A stretch of DNA of 33,980 nucleotides from Candidatus Staskawiczbacteria bacterium RIFOXYB1_FULL_38_37 (GCA_001822075.1 MHPK01000005.1:1-33980); one strand, 5' to 3'; numbered from the stretch's first letter, positions 16,137 to 25,916 are shown. Program-made: numbers and translations. The notes: generated by a model from the letters alone, not told the origin.

Positions 16137-18254
16137 ATGAATTTAGTAATAGTTGAAAGTCCCACAAAATCAAAGACAATAAGTCGCTTCCTCGGCAAAA
16201 ATTATAAAGTTTTAGCTTCTTTTGGGCACATAAGAGACTTGCCCAAAAGAGAACTGGGAGTTGATATTGAAAAAAACTTTGAACCAAAATATGTCATTCC
16301 TCCAAATTCAAGAAAAACTATTTCAGAATTGAAAAAAGAAGCTGCAAAAGCAGAAAATACTATTTTAGCAACTGACGAAGACCGCGAAGGAGAATCAATT
16401 GCCTGGCATTTAGCCCAAGCCCTCGGGCTTGGGAATTTCCAAATCCGAAATCCGAAACCCGAAACAATCCGCCAGCCGGCGGACAAAATTCAAAATTCAA
16501 AACCCTACCAACGGATAGTATTTCATGAAATAACTAAAGAAGCAATTCAGGAAGCATTAAAAAATCCGAGAGACATTGATATGAATTTAGTTGATGCCCA
16601 GCAGGCAAGGCGCATTTTAGACAGAATTGTGGGATACAAGCTCTCTCCATTTTTGTGGAAAAAAATTTCAAAAGGCCTGTCTGCCGGAAGAGTGCAGTCT
16701 GTAGCTGTAAGATTAGTTGTTGAAAGAGAAAGAGAAATTGAAAAATTTGTGCCAATAGAATATTGGAACGTTGAAGCTCTGCTTAAAAAAGCAGACAAAG
16801 AATTTTCAACGTCTTTATCAAAAAAAGACGGGAAATCAATAGATAAGCTTGAAGTAAAAAATAAAACAGAAGCAGATAAAATTCTGTCAGATTTAAACGG
16901 CGCAGAGTATATTGTAGAAAATATAGAGAAAAAAGAAACTAAAAAATATCCCGCTCCCCCATTTACAACCAGCACTCTTCAACAAGTCTCATGGCAGAGA
17001 TTCCGCTTTTCTGCAAAAATGACAATGTCTATTGCCCAGAAGCTTTATGAAGAAGGGCGCATCACCTACCACAGGACAGATTCTTTAAACCTATCTGAAT
17101 CTTCTTTAACTTCTGCGAAAAAAATTATTTCCGAAAAATTCGGGAACAACCATTGGGCAGGACACTTTGTAAGATATAAAACAAAATCAAAATCAGCTCA
17201 AGAAGCGCACGAGGCCATAAGGCCCACAGATGCTGACAAAACTCCCAAATCCTTAAAAAACATAGACCAAAGGCAGTTAAAGCTGTATACTTTGATATGG
17301 CAGAGGTTTATTGCCAGCCAGATGGCCCCAGCAATATTTGACTCTGTGGCAGCCGACATAAAGGCTGGCAAATATACTTTTAGGGCAAGCGGCCAGACAT
17401 TGAAATTCGATGGATTTTTAAAAGCATACCCAATAAAAATACAAGAAAAAGAATTGCCAAAGCTCGAAAGAAATGATCAGTTAGGGCTTGTAAAATTAGA
17501 CCCTTTGCAGCACTTTACAGAACCGCCGGCAAGATACAATGACGCAAGCTTAATTAAAACTTTGGAAAAATATGGCATAGGAAGGCCGTCTACTTATGCC
17601 CCCACTTTAGCTACAATACAAACCAGAAATTATGTTGAAAAAAATGAGCAAAAAAGATTTGCGCCAACAGAAATCGGAACTGTTGTTAACGATGTTTTAG
17701 TGCAGAATTTTCCAGAAATTGTTGATATTGACTTTACAGCAAAAATGGAAAAGGAATTAGATGAGGTGGCCGGCGGCAAAGACTCTTGGCAAAAAACCTG
17801 CGGCGACTTTTGGAAGCCATTTTCAAAAAATCTTGAAGAAAAATATGAAAAGGTGCAAAAGGCAGACTTAATCCAAAAAACAGACAAAATCTGCCCAAAA
17901 TGCGGGGCTCCGATAATTGAACGTTTTGGAAGGTTCGGAAAATTTTACGCCTGTTCAAAATTCCCAGAGTGCAAATACACGGAATCAATAGAAAATAAAA
18001 ACAAAAATTTGGGAATAATCTGCCCCAAATGCAAAGAGGGAGAGCTTGTGATTAGAAAAACAAAAAGGGGTAAAATTTTTTACGGGTGCAACAGGTTCCC
18101 AAAATGCAATTTTGCTTTATGGGACAAGCCCGTAAATGAATTCTGCCAGAAGTGCGAATCTATTTTAATTGAAAAAGGCAAAAAAATTGTCTGCAGCAAT
18201 AAAGAATGCGATTATGAAGAACAAAATACAAAAGCTAATAAGAAAAAGCTCTGA
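16137..18254 (+). CDS. topA: DNA topoisomerase I
   Basis: 705 aa; MNLVIVESPTKSKTISRFLGKNYKVLASFGHIRDLPK, DEDREGESIAWHLAQ, GLSAGRVQSVAVRL, EGRITYHRTDS, HEAIRPT, C-terminal zinc fingers. Confidence 0.97.
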   Translation: MNLVIVESPTKSKTISRFLGKNYKVLASFGHIRDLPKRELGVDIEKNFEPKYVIPPNSRKTISELKKEAAKAENTILATDEDREGESIAWHLAQALGLGNFQIRNPKPETIRQPADKIQNSKPYQRIVFHEITKEAIQEALKNPRDIDMNLVDAQQARRILDRIVGYKLSPFLWKKISKGLSAGRVQSVAVRLVVEREREIEKFVPIEYWNVEALLKKADKEFSTSLSKKDGKSIDKLEVKNKTEADKILSDLNGAEYIVENIEKKETKKYPAPPFTTSTLQQVSWQRFRFSAKMTMSIAQKLYEEGRITYHRTDSLNLSESSLTSAKKIISEKFGNNHWAGHFVRYKTKSKSAQEAHEAIRPTDADKTPKSLKNIDQRQLKLYTLIWQRFIASQMAPAIFDSVAADIKAGKYTFRASGQTLKFDGFLKAYPIKIQEKELPKLERNDQLGLVKLDPLQHFTEPPARYNDASLIKTLEKYGIGRPSTYAPTLATIQTRNYVEKNEQKRFAPTEIGTVVNDVLVQNFPEIVDIDFTAKMEKELDEVAGGKDSWQKTCGDFWKPFSKNLEEKYEKVQKADLIQKTDKICPKCGAPIIERFGRFGKFYACSKFPECKYTESIENKNKNLGIICPKCKEGELVIRKTKRGKIFYGCNRFPKCNFALWDKPVNEFCQKCESILIEKGKKIVCSNKECDYEEQNTKANKKKL
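16414..16482. repeat. Hairpin and simple-repeat insertion inside topA
   Basis: CCCAAGCCC-TC-GGGCTTGGG (16414-16433), AAATCCGAAATCCGAAACCCGAAAC tandem units, and TCCGCC-AGCC-GGCGGA (about 16468-16483), all in frame. Confidence 0.8.
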
Positions 18255-19947
18255 CCCAGAGTTAATCGGAGGGGCTTTTGATTTTGCCAGAGAGGCTTAC
18301 AAAAATAAAAAAATGCCAAATGGCGAAAATTATCTTTTTCATTCAGCAAGAGTGGCCGACAGGTTAGATAAAATGGGCCTCGACCCTATAACAATTGCTT
18401 TTGGCATATTGCACGATGCGGCTGACAACAAAAGTGACAATATAAGGGAGGCTGAAATAAAGGCAATTGAAAAAAAATTCGGCAAAGAAATAGGCCAGCT
18501 AATAGAAAAAATTTCGAGCCTTAGAAAAATCCGATATTCTTTGGAAATCGACATAAAAAGCAAAAAAAGATTTACAAAAGAAAAAACAGAAAACATAATA
18601 AGAATGTTTTTGGCTATTGCAGGAGACTTAAGGGTGGTGCTTGTAGAACTTATTTCAAGACTGGACGGATTAAATTTTTTAGAATATGTTCCAGAAGAAG
18701 AAAAAAAGCTACGTTGCACTGAAACTTTGCAAATTTTTGTTCCTCTTTCGCACAGGCTGGGGTTAAATGAAATAAGGAGGCAGCTTGAAGACATTTCGTT
18801 TTCTTATTTATTTCCCAAAAGATACGGCTGGCTGAAAAAAAACATAAAAGAAGAATATGAAGAACGAGAAAGATATTTAAAAAAGTTTATTTTGCAACTG
18901 AAAAAAATATTTAAAAAGGAAAAAATCAGTCCTGTAGAAATAAGTTATAGGGCAAAATCTTACTGGAGCACATATAAAAAACTGCATGCCCATGATATGG
19001 ATTTTGACAAAATACATGACTTGCTGGCTTTAAGAATAATTACAAGAAATATAGAATCCTGCTATAAGATTTTAGGAATAATACACAAATATTTTAAACC
19101 CATATCTGAAGAAATAAATGACTATATAGCAAAGCCGAAACCAAATGGATATAGGTCTTTGCATACGACTATTTTTTCAAAAGAAGGAAAAATCACCGAA
19201 GTCCAGATAAAAACAGAACAGATGCACAAAGAAGCAGAATACGGCATCTGCGCGCACTGGGCATACAAAGAAAAAATTGACCTTGAAAAAGAAGGCGAAA
19301 ATTTCAAGTGGATGAAAGACATGTCTGAATTCTGGAAAAATTTCAAAATTGATTTTTTTCCAGACAAAATTTTCGCTTTCACGCCAAAAGGAGACGTGAT
19401 GGCTTTGCCCAAAGGCTCTACTGTGGTTGATTTTGCGTATGCTGTGCATTCAGAAATAGGAAACCATTGCGAACTGGCAAAAATTAAAGGAAAAATCGTG
19501 CCTTTAAGCCATGCTTTAGAAAACGGAGACGTTGTGGAAATCGCCACCAACAAAAATAAAAATCCGTCAAAAGACTGGTTGAGGTTTGTAAAAAGCAGCT
19601 TAGCCAAGTCCCATATTAAAAAGCTTACCGGCCAAACAGATTCCGGATTTAAATTCCCCATTCCGGGATTTATAAAAAGGAGCATTGCTGAAATCACAGA
19701 AAAGGTAAAAAAGAATAAAGAAGAAAAAGAACTAATTAAAAAACAAAAACCGCCCCAGATTTTTTTGGCAGGCCAGAAAGGCATGCTAATTCACGTTGCA
19801 AAGTGCTGCAATCCTCAGCCAGGAGACAAGGTAAAGGCATATTTGTCGCAAAAAAGGGCAGCTGTTTTGCACCGAGTTTCTTGTGAAAACTTCAAGAAAA
19901 TACAGGAAAAATTCCCAGATAAGATAATCGACGCCTCCTGGAAATAA
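18214..19947 (+). CDS. rel: RelA/SpoT homologue ((p)ppGpp synthetase; HD hydrolase domain probably degenerate)
   Basis: The track ORF begins at 18169, but the likely start is MKNKIQKL at 18214, overlapping topA. Synthetase motifs (KPNGYRSLHTTIF, EVQIKTEQMHKEAEYGICAHW), TGS domain (DKIFAFTPKGDVMALPKGSTVVDFAYAVHSEIG) and a short C-terminal Cys motif (KCCNPQPGD). Confidence 0.9.
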   Translation: MKNKIQKLIRKSSDPELIGGAFDFAREAYKNKKMPNGENYLFHSARVADRLDKMGLDPITIAFGILHDAADNKSDNIREAEIKAIEKKFGKEIGQLIEKISSLRKIRYSLEIDIKSKKRFTKEKTENIIRMFLAIAGDLRVVLVELISRLDGLNFLEYVPEEEKKLRCTETLQIFVPLSHRLGLNEIRRQLEDISFSYLFPKRYGWLKKNIKEEYEERERYLKKFILQLKKIFKKEKISPVEISYRAKSYWSTYKKLHAHDMDFDKIHDLLALRIITRNIESCYKILGIIHKYFKPISEEINDYIAKPKPNGYRSLHTTIFSKEGKITEVQIKTEQMHKEAEYGICAHWAYKEKIDLEKEGENFKWMKDMSEFWKNFKIDFFPDKIFAFTPKGDVMALPKGSTVVDFAYAVHSEIGNHCELAKIKGKIVPLSHALENGDVVEIATNKNKNPSKDWLRFVKSSLAKSHIKKLTGQTDSGFKFPIPGFIKRSIAEITEKVKKNKEEKELIKKQKPPQIFLAGQKGMLIHVAKCCNPQPGDKVKAYLSQKRAAVLHRVSCENFKKIQEKFPDKIIDASWK

Positions 19948-19950
19948 TAA

Positions 19951-19972
19951 CCGCTCACACACGTGTGAACGG
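19951..19972. repeat. Near-palindrome directly after the rel stop codon
   Basis: CCGCTCACAC-AC-GTGTGAACGG: 10-nt arms with one mismatch. Confidence 0.7.
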
Positions 19973-20011
19973 TTGAAAGTTAGGAGAAAATATGGTAATT
20001 TGAACAAAAAT

Positions 20012-20099
20012 GCCGCGGTGGCGGAACTAGGCAGACGCGATGGATTCAAAATCCATTGTTCGCAAGGACGTGTGGGTTCGATTCCCACCCGCGGCACCA
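20012..20099 (+). tRNA. tRNA-Leu (anticodon CAA), CCA encoded
   Basis: GCCGCGG acceptor pairs with CCGCGGC; anticodon arm ATGGA-TTCAAAA-TCCAT; long variable arm; GTGGGTTCGATTCCCAC T-arm; ACCA 3' end. Confidence 0.96.
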
Positions 20100-20251
20100 C
20101 GTAGGAAATTGCAAGCAAGTGGGGTTCGCCTCGCTTCGCTCGGCGACTAATTTGTATTGGATTTTCGGGGCAAAAACGAATTGGCGGTTTCGCATTTTGG
20201 GGGAAGAAAATTTTTTAATCATAGAGTCGAAAATTATTAACTAATAAAGAT

Positions 20252-20857
20252 ATGAATATGAACCAAAAAGGATTTGCAAACATTGCGTTGATTGTTTTGG
20301 TTGTTATTTTAGCTGGAGTAGCCGGATATTTTGCTTTGAATAATCGTTCGGCAACACCTCCTATTACTAATGAGCAACCTACGCCTACCCCGTCGCAACC
20401 AACAAAAAATAACGAACCTATACCAACCAAGCCAACACAGAATAATAATCCGCCAGTTACCAACGGAACGCCAACAAACTGGCAATTTGTTGATGCAAAT
20501 TCCTTTACACTTTCTTTGCCACCAAGTTGGAAATTTAATAAATTACAAGGCATAGATTCTTATGTTGGTGAATTTGTTGGTGATGGTGCGAAACTCGGTT
20601 TTGATTATGGTTGGTATTCGAACTCGCTTGCAGAGGACAACGATCCGAAGCATATCGTTACCTACGAAACTATTGGTGGTTATAGAGCCAAAATAGTTGT
20701 TCCAAAAGTTGCAGGGAATGGAACAACGGGAGTTTATTTTGGCGATCTGGGAGGCGGGGTGCAAAAGACTAGATTTGAAATATCCGGTTACAATCTTACT
20801 GCTTCTCAACAGGAAACTGCCGTGAAGATATTTCGCACTCTTAAATTTAAGAAGTAG
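20252..20857 (+). CDS. Membrane-anchored hypothetical protein with Pro/Thr/Asn-rich linker
   Basis: 201 aa; N-terminal QKGFANIALIVLVVILAGVAGYFAL TM segment, P/T/N-rich linker, C-terminal globular domain. Confidence 0.75.
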   Translation: MNMNQKGFANIALIVLVVILAGVAGYFALNNRSATPPITNEQPTPTPSQPTKNNEPIPTKPTQNNNPPVTNGTPTNWQFVDANSFTLSLPPSWKFNKLQGIDSYVGEFVGDGAKLGFDYGWYSNSLAEDNDPKHIVTYETIGGYRAKIVVPKVAGNGTTGVYFGDLGGGVQKTRFEISGYNLTASQQETAVKIFRTLKFKK

Positions 20858-20996
20858 GGATTTCATATATCTTTAATGCCGCCAAAGAAAAACTTGAAAT
20901 TGTCAGCGGTGCGGCTCCGCCGCCTTTCCGAATTTTCGCGGGGGGATTTTTTCGGAAAAATGCGTTCGGACTATCTTTAGAATACTGCACAAAAAA

Positions 20997-21028
20997 AATC
21001 CGCGATTTTGTCTTTGTCGCGGATTTTT
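20997..21028. terminator. Bidirectional intrinsic terminator between convergent genes
   Basis: AATCCGCGA...TCGCGGATTTTT, with an A-run on the other side. Confidence 0.85.
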
Positions 21029-21044
21029 ATTTATGAGATGTGTT

Positions 21045-21857
21045 TTATAAAAGTCTTGTTTGAAAACTCAGTAATTCTATGCCTATTCGTTCTTTTGCTG
21101 ATTGGAAATATTTTGTATTTTTTTCAAACCCTATGAATTTTCGTTCGTTTTTTATAGCAGCAATCGCAGTTGTTCCCGATCCCATACAGGGATCAAGAAT
21201 CGTGTCTCCTTTATTTGTATAAGTTTTAACCAACCATTCAAATAATTCTATAGGCTTTTGCGTTGGGTGATATTTTCCTTCACCCTCTGCAGTTTTAAAA
21301 TATTGAACTGAGCGCGGATATCGCATACCAGTTTCACTCTTTACATGAATAGCCTTTGTTTGAATACCATATGCTTCTGTATCGCGTATCGCCTTGCCTT
21401 TATCATACGGCTCACCATTCCTCATTTGAGGATTATAAAGACATTGGCCAGAATAAAAAACCACTATATCTTCATGCGCGCGCATTGGCTGTTTTTTTGC
21501 ATTTAGGTAACCCGTTGCCTTTGATTTTTCCCAAACAAGCGTGTATTTAAAATCTTTATAATTTGTAGAAACCAAAACAGCGGTAAACGGCATTTGCGCC
21601 GTTGATATTGTAGGTACGTGGCCAATACCAATTCTTTTTGCCTGTCTCCAAAATTCTTCATAATCTATGACTTTATCCCATATATTTCTTTTATTTAATG
21701 TTCCATAAGGAAAATCAGTTATTATAGCATTTATGGTTTTATTTCCAATATTTCCTAAACCTAATTCGCCGAACATATCAGTGTTCACGATGATCACACT
21801 AGGTTTTTCTACGGGAAGGATAATAACGTTATTTAATTTTTGCAAAATCTCTATCAT
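21045..21857 (-). CDS. N6/N4 DNA methyltransferase of a type II R-M system
   Basis: 270 aa; AIITDFPYGTLNKRNIWD (DPPY-like motif), HPTQKPIELFEWLVKTYTNKGDTILDPCMGSGTTAIAAIKNERKFIGFEKN. Confidence 0.88.
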   Translation of the reverse strand: MIEILQKLNNVIILPVEKPSVIIVNTDMFGELGLGNIGNKTINAIITDFPYGTLNKRNIWDKVIDYEEFWRQAKRIGIGHVPTISTAQMPFTAVLVSTNYKDFKYTLVWEKSKATGYLNAKKQPMRAHEDIVVFYSGQCLYNPQMRNGEPYDKGKAIRDTEAYGIQTKAIHVKSETGMRYPRSVQYFKTAEGEGKYHPTQKPIELFEWLVKTYTNKGDTILDPCMGSGTTAIAAIKNERKFIGFEKNTKYFQSAKERIGIELLSFQTRLL

Positions 21858-21898
21858 AAACTAATTATAACAAATAATTTACGATAAAAACAGAGATG

Positions 21899-22588
21899 TC
21901 AAAACTGATGATACCCAACAAGAAAAGACTTTAATTCGTCACGAAATCGCATAAGTTCTGACTTTTTAGGATTGTTATTTACATCTTTTCGCTTCCCGTC
22001 ACGAGCAATAAAAACTTTGTCAATTCTATATTTCAAATCAGAGTTATTAAATAGATAAGCCCAATTATCAGTCAATTCTAGTACTTCGGCAAAAATCCAA
22101 AACTTTATATTTGGAAATTTAAGAATTGAATTACTAACTATATCTTTAATTACTCGAGACTCGCCTATTAATTCTTTCATCCTAATCATATCTATATATT
22201 CTTTACATTCAATAATTAAGATGGGCTCATTGGTTTTTTTATCAAAAATAACACAATCTCCGCCTATTGTTAAATCTATCATTTTTCCAGCGACACTTAT
22301 ACTTCTAGATTTTATTCCCGTGTGATTATTCGCAGTTATCTTTTGACAATAAAAATTCTGTTTCAAATTATTTTCGCTGATAATATAATTTATAATCGTT
22401 TCAACAAAATACTCGTCTTTAAACCCGATAACTGATGCTTTTTGTCTTTCAGTAAGTCGCCTCATCGGAGGTAAATTATAAAAATAAGAATTACTTGTTT
22501 TAGAGAAAATATTTATTGTTTCATCTGAATTTTTCCCTTTTATTAGCGGGGCAATTTTTTTATCAAAAATATTTTTTGCATTCTTCAT
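21899..22588 (-). CDS. Putative type II restriction endonuclease (PD-(D/E)xK-like)
   Basis: 229 aa; GKMIDLTIGGDCVIFDKKTNEPILIIECKEYIDMIRMKELIGESRVIKDIV fits D...ExK. Adjacent to and co-oriented with the methyltransferase (41-nt gap). Confidence 0.7.
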   Translation of the reverse strand: MKNAKNIFDKKIAPLIKGKNSDETINIFSKTSNSYFYNLPPMRRLTERQKASVIGFKDEYFVETIINYIISENNLKQNFYCQKITANNHTGIKSRSISVAGKMIDLTIGGDCVIFDKKTNEPILIIECKEYIDMIRMKELIGESRVIKDIVSNSILKFPNIKFWIFAEVLELTDNWAYLFNNSDLKYRIDKVFIARDGKRKDVNNNPKKSELMRFRDELKSFLVGYHQF

Positions 22589-22612
22589 AAAATTTTTATT
22601 AAAAATTAAAAT

Positions 22613-23368
22613 TTACAAACTATATTCATCTAGGGAGTCTGGTATTATTATCTTTAACTTATTGCTTTTAATTTTATCTCTAATTTTAGGCAAATCATTT
22701 TTTCTGAAATCTCTGTTGATATGAGTTAAAGCCAAGCACTTTACATTATTATTTTCGGCAAATTTAATGGCAGAGACAATCGAAGAATGGCCTATAATTT
22801 CTCTGTCATATAGATATGTTTCTGAAATCAGCAAATCAGCATTCTTATAAAAATCAGTGTCAGGCAAGGGCGAACCATCTCCTGTATATATTAAAATATT
22901 TTTACCGTCGCTTATTTTTACAGCCAAATTTTCTCCGGAATGCACGGTCTTTTCAAATGATAATTTCAAATCTTGAAATTCAATATCTTTGCCCTCCTCA
23001 ACTTCAATTATTTTTACTTCAAATTTAAACTTTTCTTTAAAACCCAAATAAGCCAAATCCATTAATTTTTCAAATTGCTCCTTAAAACCATTTCTCGAGA
23101 TAACCGTAAAAGGCCTTGTTCTGCCTTTATCCTCGCCTGCCCACATCTTAAGCAAAAGCCCTGGCAATCCAAAATAATGGTCTGCGTGCTGGTGGCTTAT
23201 ATAAACTGCGTCCAAAAAATTAGGGTCATTATTAAATTTCCATAATTGCCATGGAACAGTAAAACCGCAGTCTAACAGCAGGTTTGTTTTTTCAGATATG
23301 ACTAAACTTGAATTATTGGGCAAATTTTCATCAAATGCCTCGCCCACCCCTAAAAATATTATTTTCAT
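22613..23368 (-). CDS. MBL-fold metallohydrolase, RNase Z-like
   Basis: MKIIFLGVGEAFDENLPNNSSLVI...DAVYISHQHADHYFGLPGLL, TVHSGENLAVKI, YTGDGSP, LALTHI. The track start at 23434 adds a non-homologous-looking extension; Met at 23368 is preferred. Confidence 0.85.
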   Translation of the reverse strand: MKIIFLGVGEAFDENLPNNSSLVISEKTNLLLDCGFTVPWQLWKFNNDPNFLDAVYISHQHADHYFGLPGLLLKMWAGEDKGRTRPFTVISRNGFKEQFEKLMDLAYLGFKEKFKFEVKIIEVEEGKDIEFQDLKLSFEKTVHSGENLAVKISDGKNILIYTGDGSPLPDTDFYKNADLLISETYLYDREIIGHSSIVSAIKFAENNNVKCLALTHINRDFRKNDLPKIRDKIKSNKLKIIIPDSLDEYSL

Positions 23369-23394
23369 TTTTTTGGAAATAAGTATTTGAATAC

Positions 23395-24168
23395 TTACAT
23401 AAAAATTAAGACTAAAACTCCTAATATAAAACAATATGGAGCAAAATAATGGAGCTTGCCTCTAATTAAAACCTTCTCAATAATTTTTAAAGATAAAAAC
23501 CCAAAAACAGCTGAAAATAAAAATCCCGTTAAATTGGTGAGCACGCCTCCGTTAAAAAGATTAAAATTCTGTTCTGTAAATTGCAAAAGAAAAGCGCCGA
23601 AGATTACTGGTATAGACATTAAAAAAGAAAATTTAAAAGCATCATCCCTTTTTAAACTTCTAAAAATGCTGGCTGATATTGTGCTCCCTGACCTTGATAT
23701 TCCAGGCAGAATTGCAAATGCTTGGAACACTCCAATAAACAAAGAGTCAAACCAGCTGATATTTTTTATGTCTTTTTTTTCGTTTTTAAAAAACTTTGTG
23801 GCAAAAAGTATAAGAGAGGTAATAACAAATGATATTCCTATAAGATAAACAGAAGAAAATATGCCCTCCATTTTATCTTTTAATAATAATCCTGCTATTA
23901 CTGCCGGCAAACTTGCGATTATTATTAATAATATAAGTTTTAAAGTTTGCTTTTCTTTTAAGGTTTTAAAAATATAAATAATTTCTTTTCTTAAATAAAA
24001 AACAACTGCCAAAAGCGTGCCTAAGTGCGCTATTGTGTCAAAAAATATGGGCGGGGTTTGAAAAGAAAAAAAATGCTGGAATAATGCTAAGTGCCCAGAA
24101 CTTGAAACCGGCAAAAATTCTGTTAATCCCTGAACAGCTCCCAAGAAAACAGATTGGATTAAAGTCAT
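23395..24168 (-). CDS. uppP: Undecaprenyl-diphosphatase (BacA/UppP)
   Basis: 257 aa; AVQGLTEFLPVSSSGHLAL and PGISRSGSTISASIFRSLKRDDAFKFSFLMSIPVI. Confidence 0.95.
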   Translation of the reverse strand: MTLIQSVFLGAVQGLTEFLPVSSSGHLALFQHFFSFQTPPIFFDTIAHLGTLLAVVFYLRKEIIYIFKTLKEKQTLKLILLIIIASLPAVIAGLLLKDKMEGIFSSVYLIGISFVITSLILFATKFFKNEKKDIKNISWFDSLFIGVFQAFAILPGISRSGSTISASIFRSLKRDDAFKFSFLMSIPVIFGAFLLQFTEQNFNLFNGGVLTNLTGFLFSAVFGFLSLKIIEKVLIRGKLHYFAPYCFILGVLVLIFM

Positions 24169-24172
24169 AATT

Positions 24173-24667
24173 TTAAATTAAAAAATACATTAAGATTGAA
24201 GAGAGGCCTCCAACAACGGCTCCAGCTAAAATATCGCTGGGCCAATGCGCTCCGCAAAATATTCTTGCAAGACCGTTTAAAACAAAAATCGCAATAAATA
24301 TCCATGCTAAAATCGGATTAAAAAACAGCAAAGCAAAGGACATGCCAAAAAAGAACGATGCATGTCCCGAAGGAAAAGAGGGATGTTTTGGAACGGGTAT
24401 AATAACTTTAGCCTCCTCTAAACAAACCGGCCTTTTTCTTTTATAAAAAAAATAAATCGGCTCGTTAACAATAAATCTGGAAAACAATCCAATGGTCAGG
24501 GGATAAAAAATAATTTCTAAGTTCTGGCTTAAAAAGGAAAAACCAGCCAAAAAAATAATTAAAAAATAAGGAATAAATCTTGCAAAAAAAATCCCGGCTA
24601 TATCCAGCCATTTATATTTTCTTGCAAAACCATTTATTAAATTAAATAAATATAAATCTATATTCAT
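24173..24667 (-). CDS. PAP2-family membrane phosphatase
   Basis: 164 aa; KRKRP...PSFPSGHASFFFGM...ARIFCGAHWPSDILAGAVVG. Confidence 0.92.
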   Translation of the reverse strand: MNIDLYLFNLINGFARKYKWLDIAGIFFARFIPYFLIIFLAGFSFLSQNLEIIFYPLTIGLFSRFIVNEPIYFFYKRKRPVCLEEAKVIIPVPKHPSFPSGHASFFFGMSFALLFFNPILAWIFIAIFVLNGLARIFCGAHWPSDILAGAVVGGLSSILMYFLI

Positions 24668-25915
24668 TTATTTTGGCAGAGGGAATTTTTTACAAAATTT
24701 CTTTATTTCTTCTCTAACTTTTTTTACTGATTTGGGATTGCTTATAACTTCATTTATCCAGCCGGCTATTTTTTTCATTTCTTTTTCTTTCATTCCTCTT
24801 GTAGTAATTGCCGGAGTTCCCATTCTGATTCCCGATGGCTTAAACGGCGGAGCGGGATCGTAGGGAATGCTGTTTTTATTTATTGTAATGCCGGCTGCCT
24901 CCAGCAAATCCTGCGCTTCAGGCCCTGCGATATTTTTATTTCTCAAATCAATTAAAATCAAATGGTTGTCTGTGCCTCCTGAAACCAAATTAAATCCATA
25001 CTTTTTTAATTCTTCTGCCAAAGCTTTGGCATTTTTTACAACCTGATGGGCATATTTTTTAAAAGCAGGAGTTGAAGCCTCTTTTAAGCAAACAGCAATT
25101 CCGGCTATCTGATGCATATGAGGGCCCCCTTGAAACCCTGGAAAAATCGCCTTGTCAATTTTTTTAGCTAAATCCGGGTCTTTGTTTAAACCTTTCTGGG
25201 TTACCATTATCATTCCTCCCCTTGGACCTCGCAAGGTTTTATGGGTTGTTGTTGAAATAATATGCACATAAGGCACAGGGCTTGGATGTGCCCCACCTGC
25301 AACTAAACCTGCAATATGGGCAATATCAGCTACAAGATAAGCGCCCGCAGAGTCTGCAATCTCTCCTAATTTTTTCCAGTCAAAAATTCTTGGGTAAGCT
25401 GTAGCTCCCACAAAAATTAATTTTGGCTTATTTTCTTTTGCCAGTTTTTCTATTTCTTCATAATTTAAAAGACCTGTTTTTTCATAAACCCCGTATTGCA
25501 CTGAATTAAAAAATTTGGCAGAAAAATTAACTTTCCAGCCATGAGTAAGGTGGCCCCCCATTGGCAAAGCCATTCCCATTATCGTGTCTTTCGGTTCGCA
25601 AACAGCCATATAAACAGCTGCATTAGCCGGCGAACCAGAATATGGCTGAACATTGGCATGCGGAACTTTAAATAATTTTTTTGCCCTGTCCCGGCATAAG
25701 TCCTCCAAAATATCATAATATTTTAATCCTGCGTAATACCTTTTTCCAGGATACCCTTCTGCATATTTGTCAGTTAAAATTGAACCCAACGCCTCACGGA
25801 CAGCAACAGAAGAATGGTTTTCAGAAGGAATCATTTCCAAAGATGTTTTTTGCCTCTCTGTTTCCAATTCAATTAACTTTGCGATCTGCGCATCTTGCTT
25901 TTTGAGTTTTGGCAT
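24668..25915 (-). CDS. glyA: Serine hydroxymethyltransferase
   Basis: 415 aa; MIPSENHSS, YAEGYPGKRYYAG, VQPYSGSPANAAVY, STTTHKTLRGPRGGMI, GVYPGFQGGPH-like motif (AIFPGFQGGPHMH). Confidence 0.98.
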   Translation of the reverse strand: MPKLKKQDAQIAKLIELETERQKTSLEMIPSENHSSVAVREALGSILTDKYAEGYPGKRYYAGLKYYDILEDLCRDRAKKLFKVPHANVQPYSGSPANAAVYMAVCEPKDTIMGMALPMGGHLTHGWKVNFSAKFFNSVQYGVYEKTGLLNYEEIEKLAKENKPKLIFVGATAYPRIFDWKKLGEIADSAGAYLVADIAHIAGLVAGGAHPSPVPYVHIISTTTHKTLRGPRGGMIMVTQKGLNKDPDLAKKIDKAIFPGFQGGPHMHQIAGIAVCLKEASTPAFKKYAHQVVKNAKALAEELKKYGFNLVSGGTDNHLILIDLRNKNIAGPEAQDLLEAAGITINKNSIPYDPAPPFKPSGIRMGTPAITTRGMKEKEMKKIAGWINEVISNPKSVKKVREEIKKFCKKFPLPK

Positions 25916-25916
25916 A

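Noticed and set aside
18169-18213. Track start of the rel ORF at 18169
   Set aside because: The added residues MKKAKKLSAAIKNAI come from the out-of-frame 3' end of topA; Met at 18214 is more plausible.
19786-20118. Minus-strand 110-aa ORF (VPRVGIEPTRPCEQWILNPSRLPSSATAA)
   Set aside because: Antisense translation of tRNA-Leu and rel; a well-known spurious ORF type.
20885-20960. GC-rich segment GTCAGCGGTGCGGCTCCGCCGCC...TTTCCGAA...TTCGGAAA as an ncRNA
   Set aside because: Only weak, loosely spaced complementarity and no promoter recognised; insufficient support.
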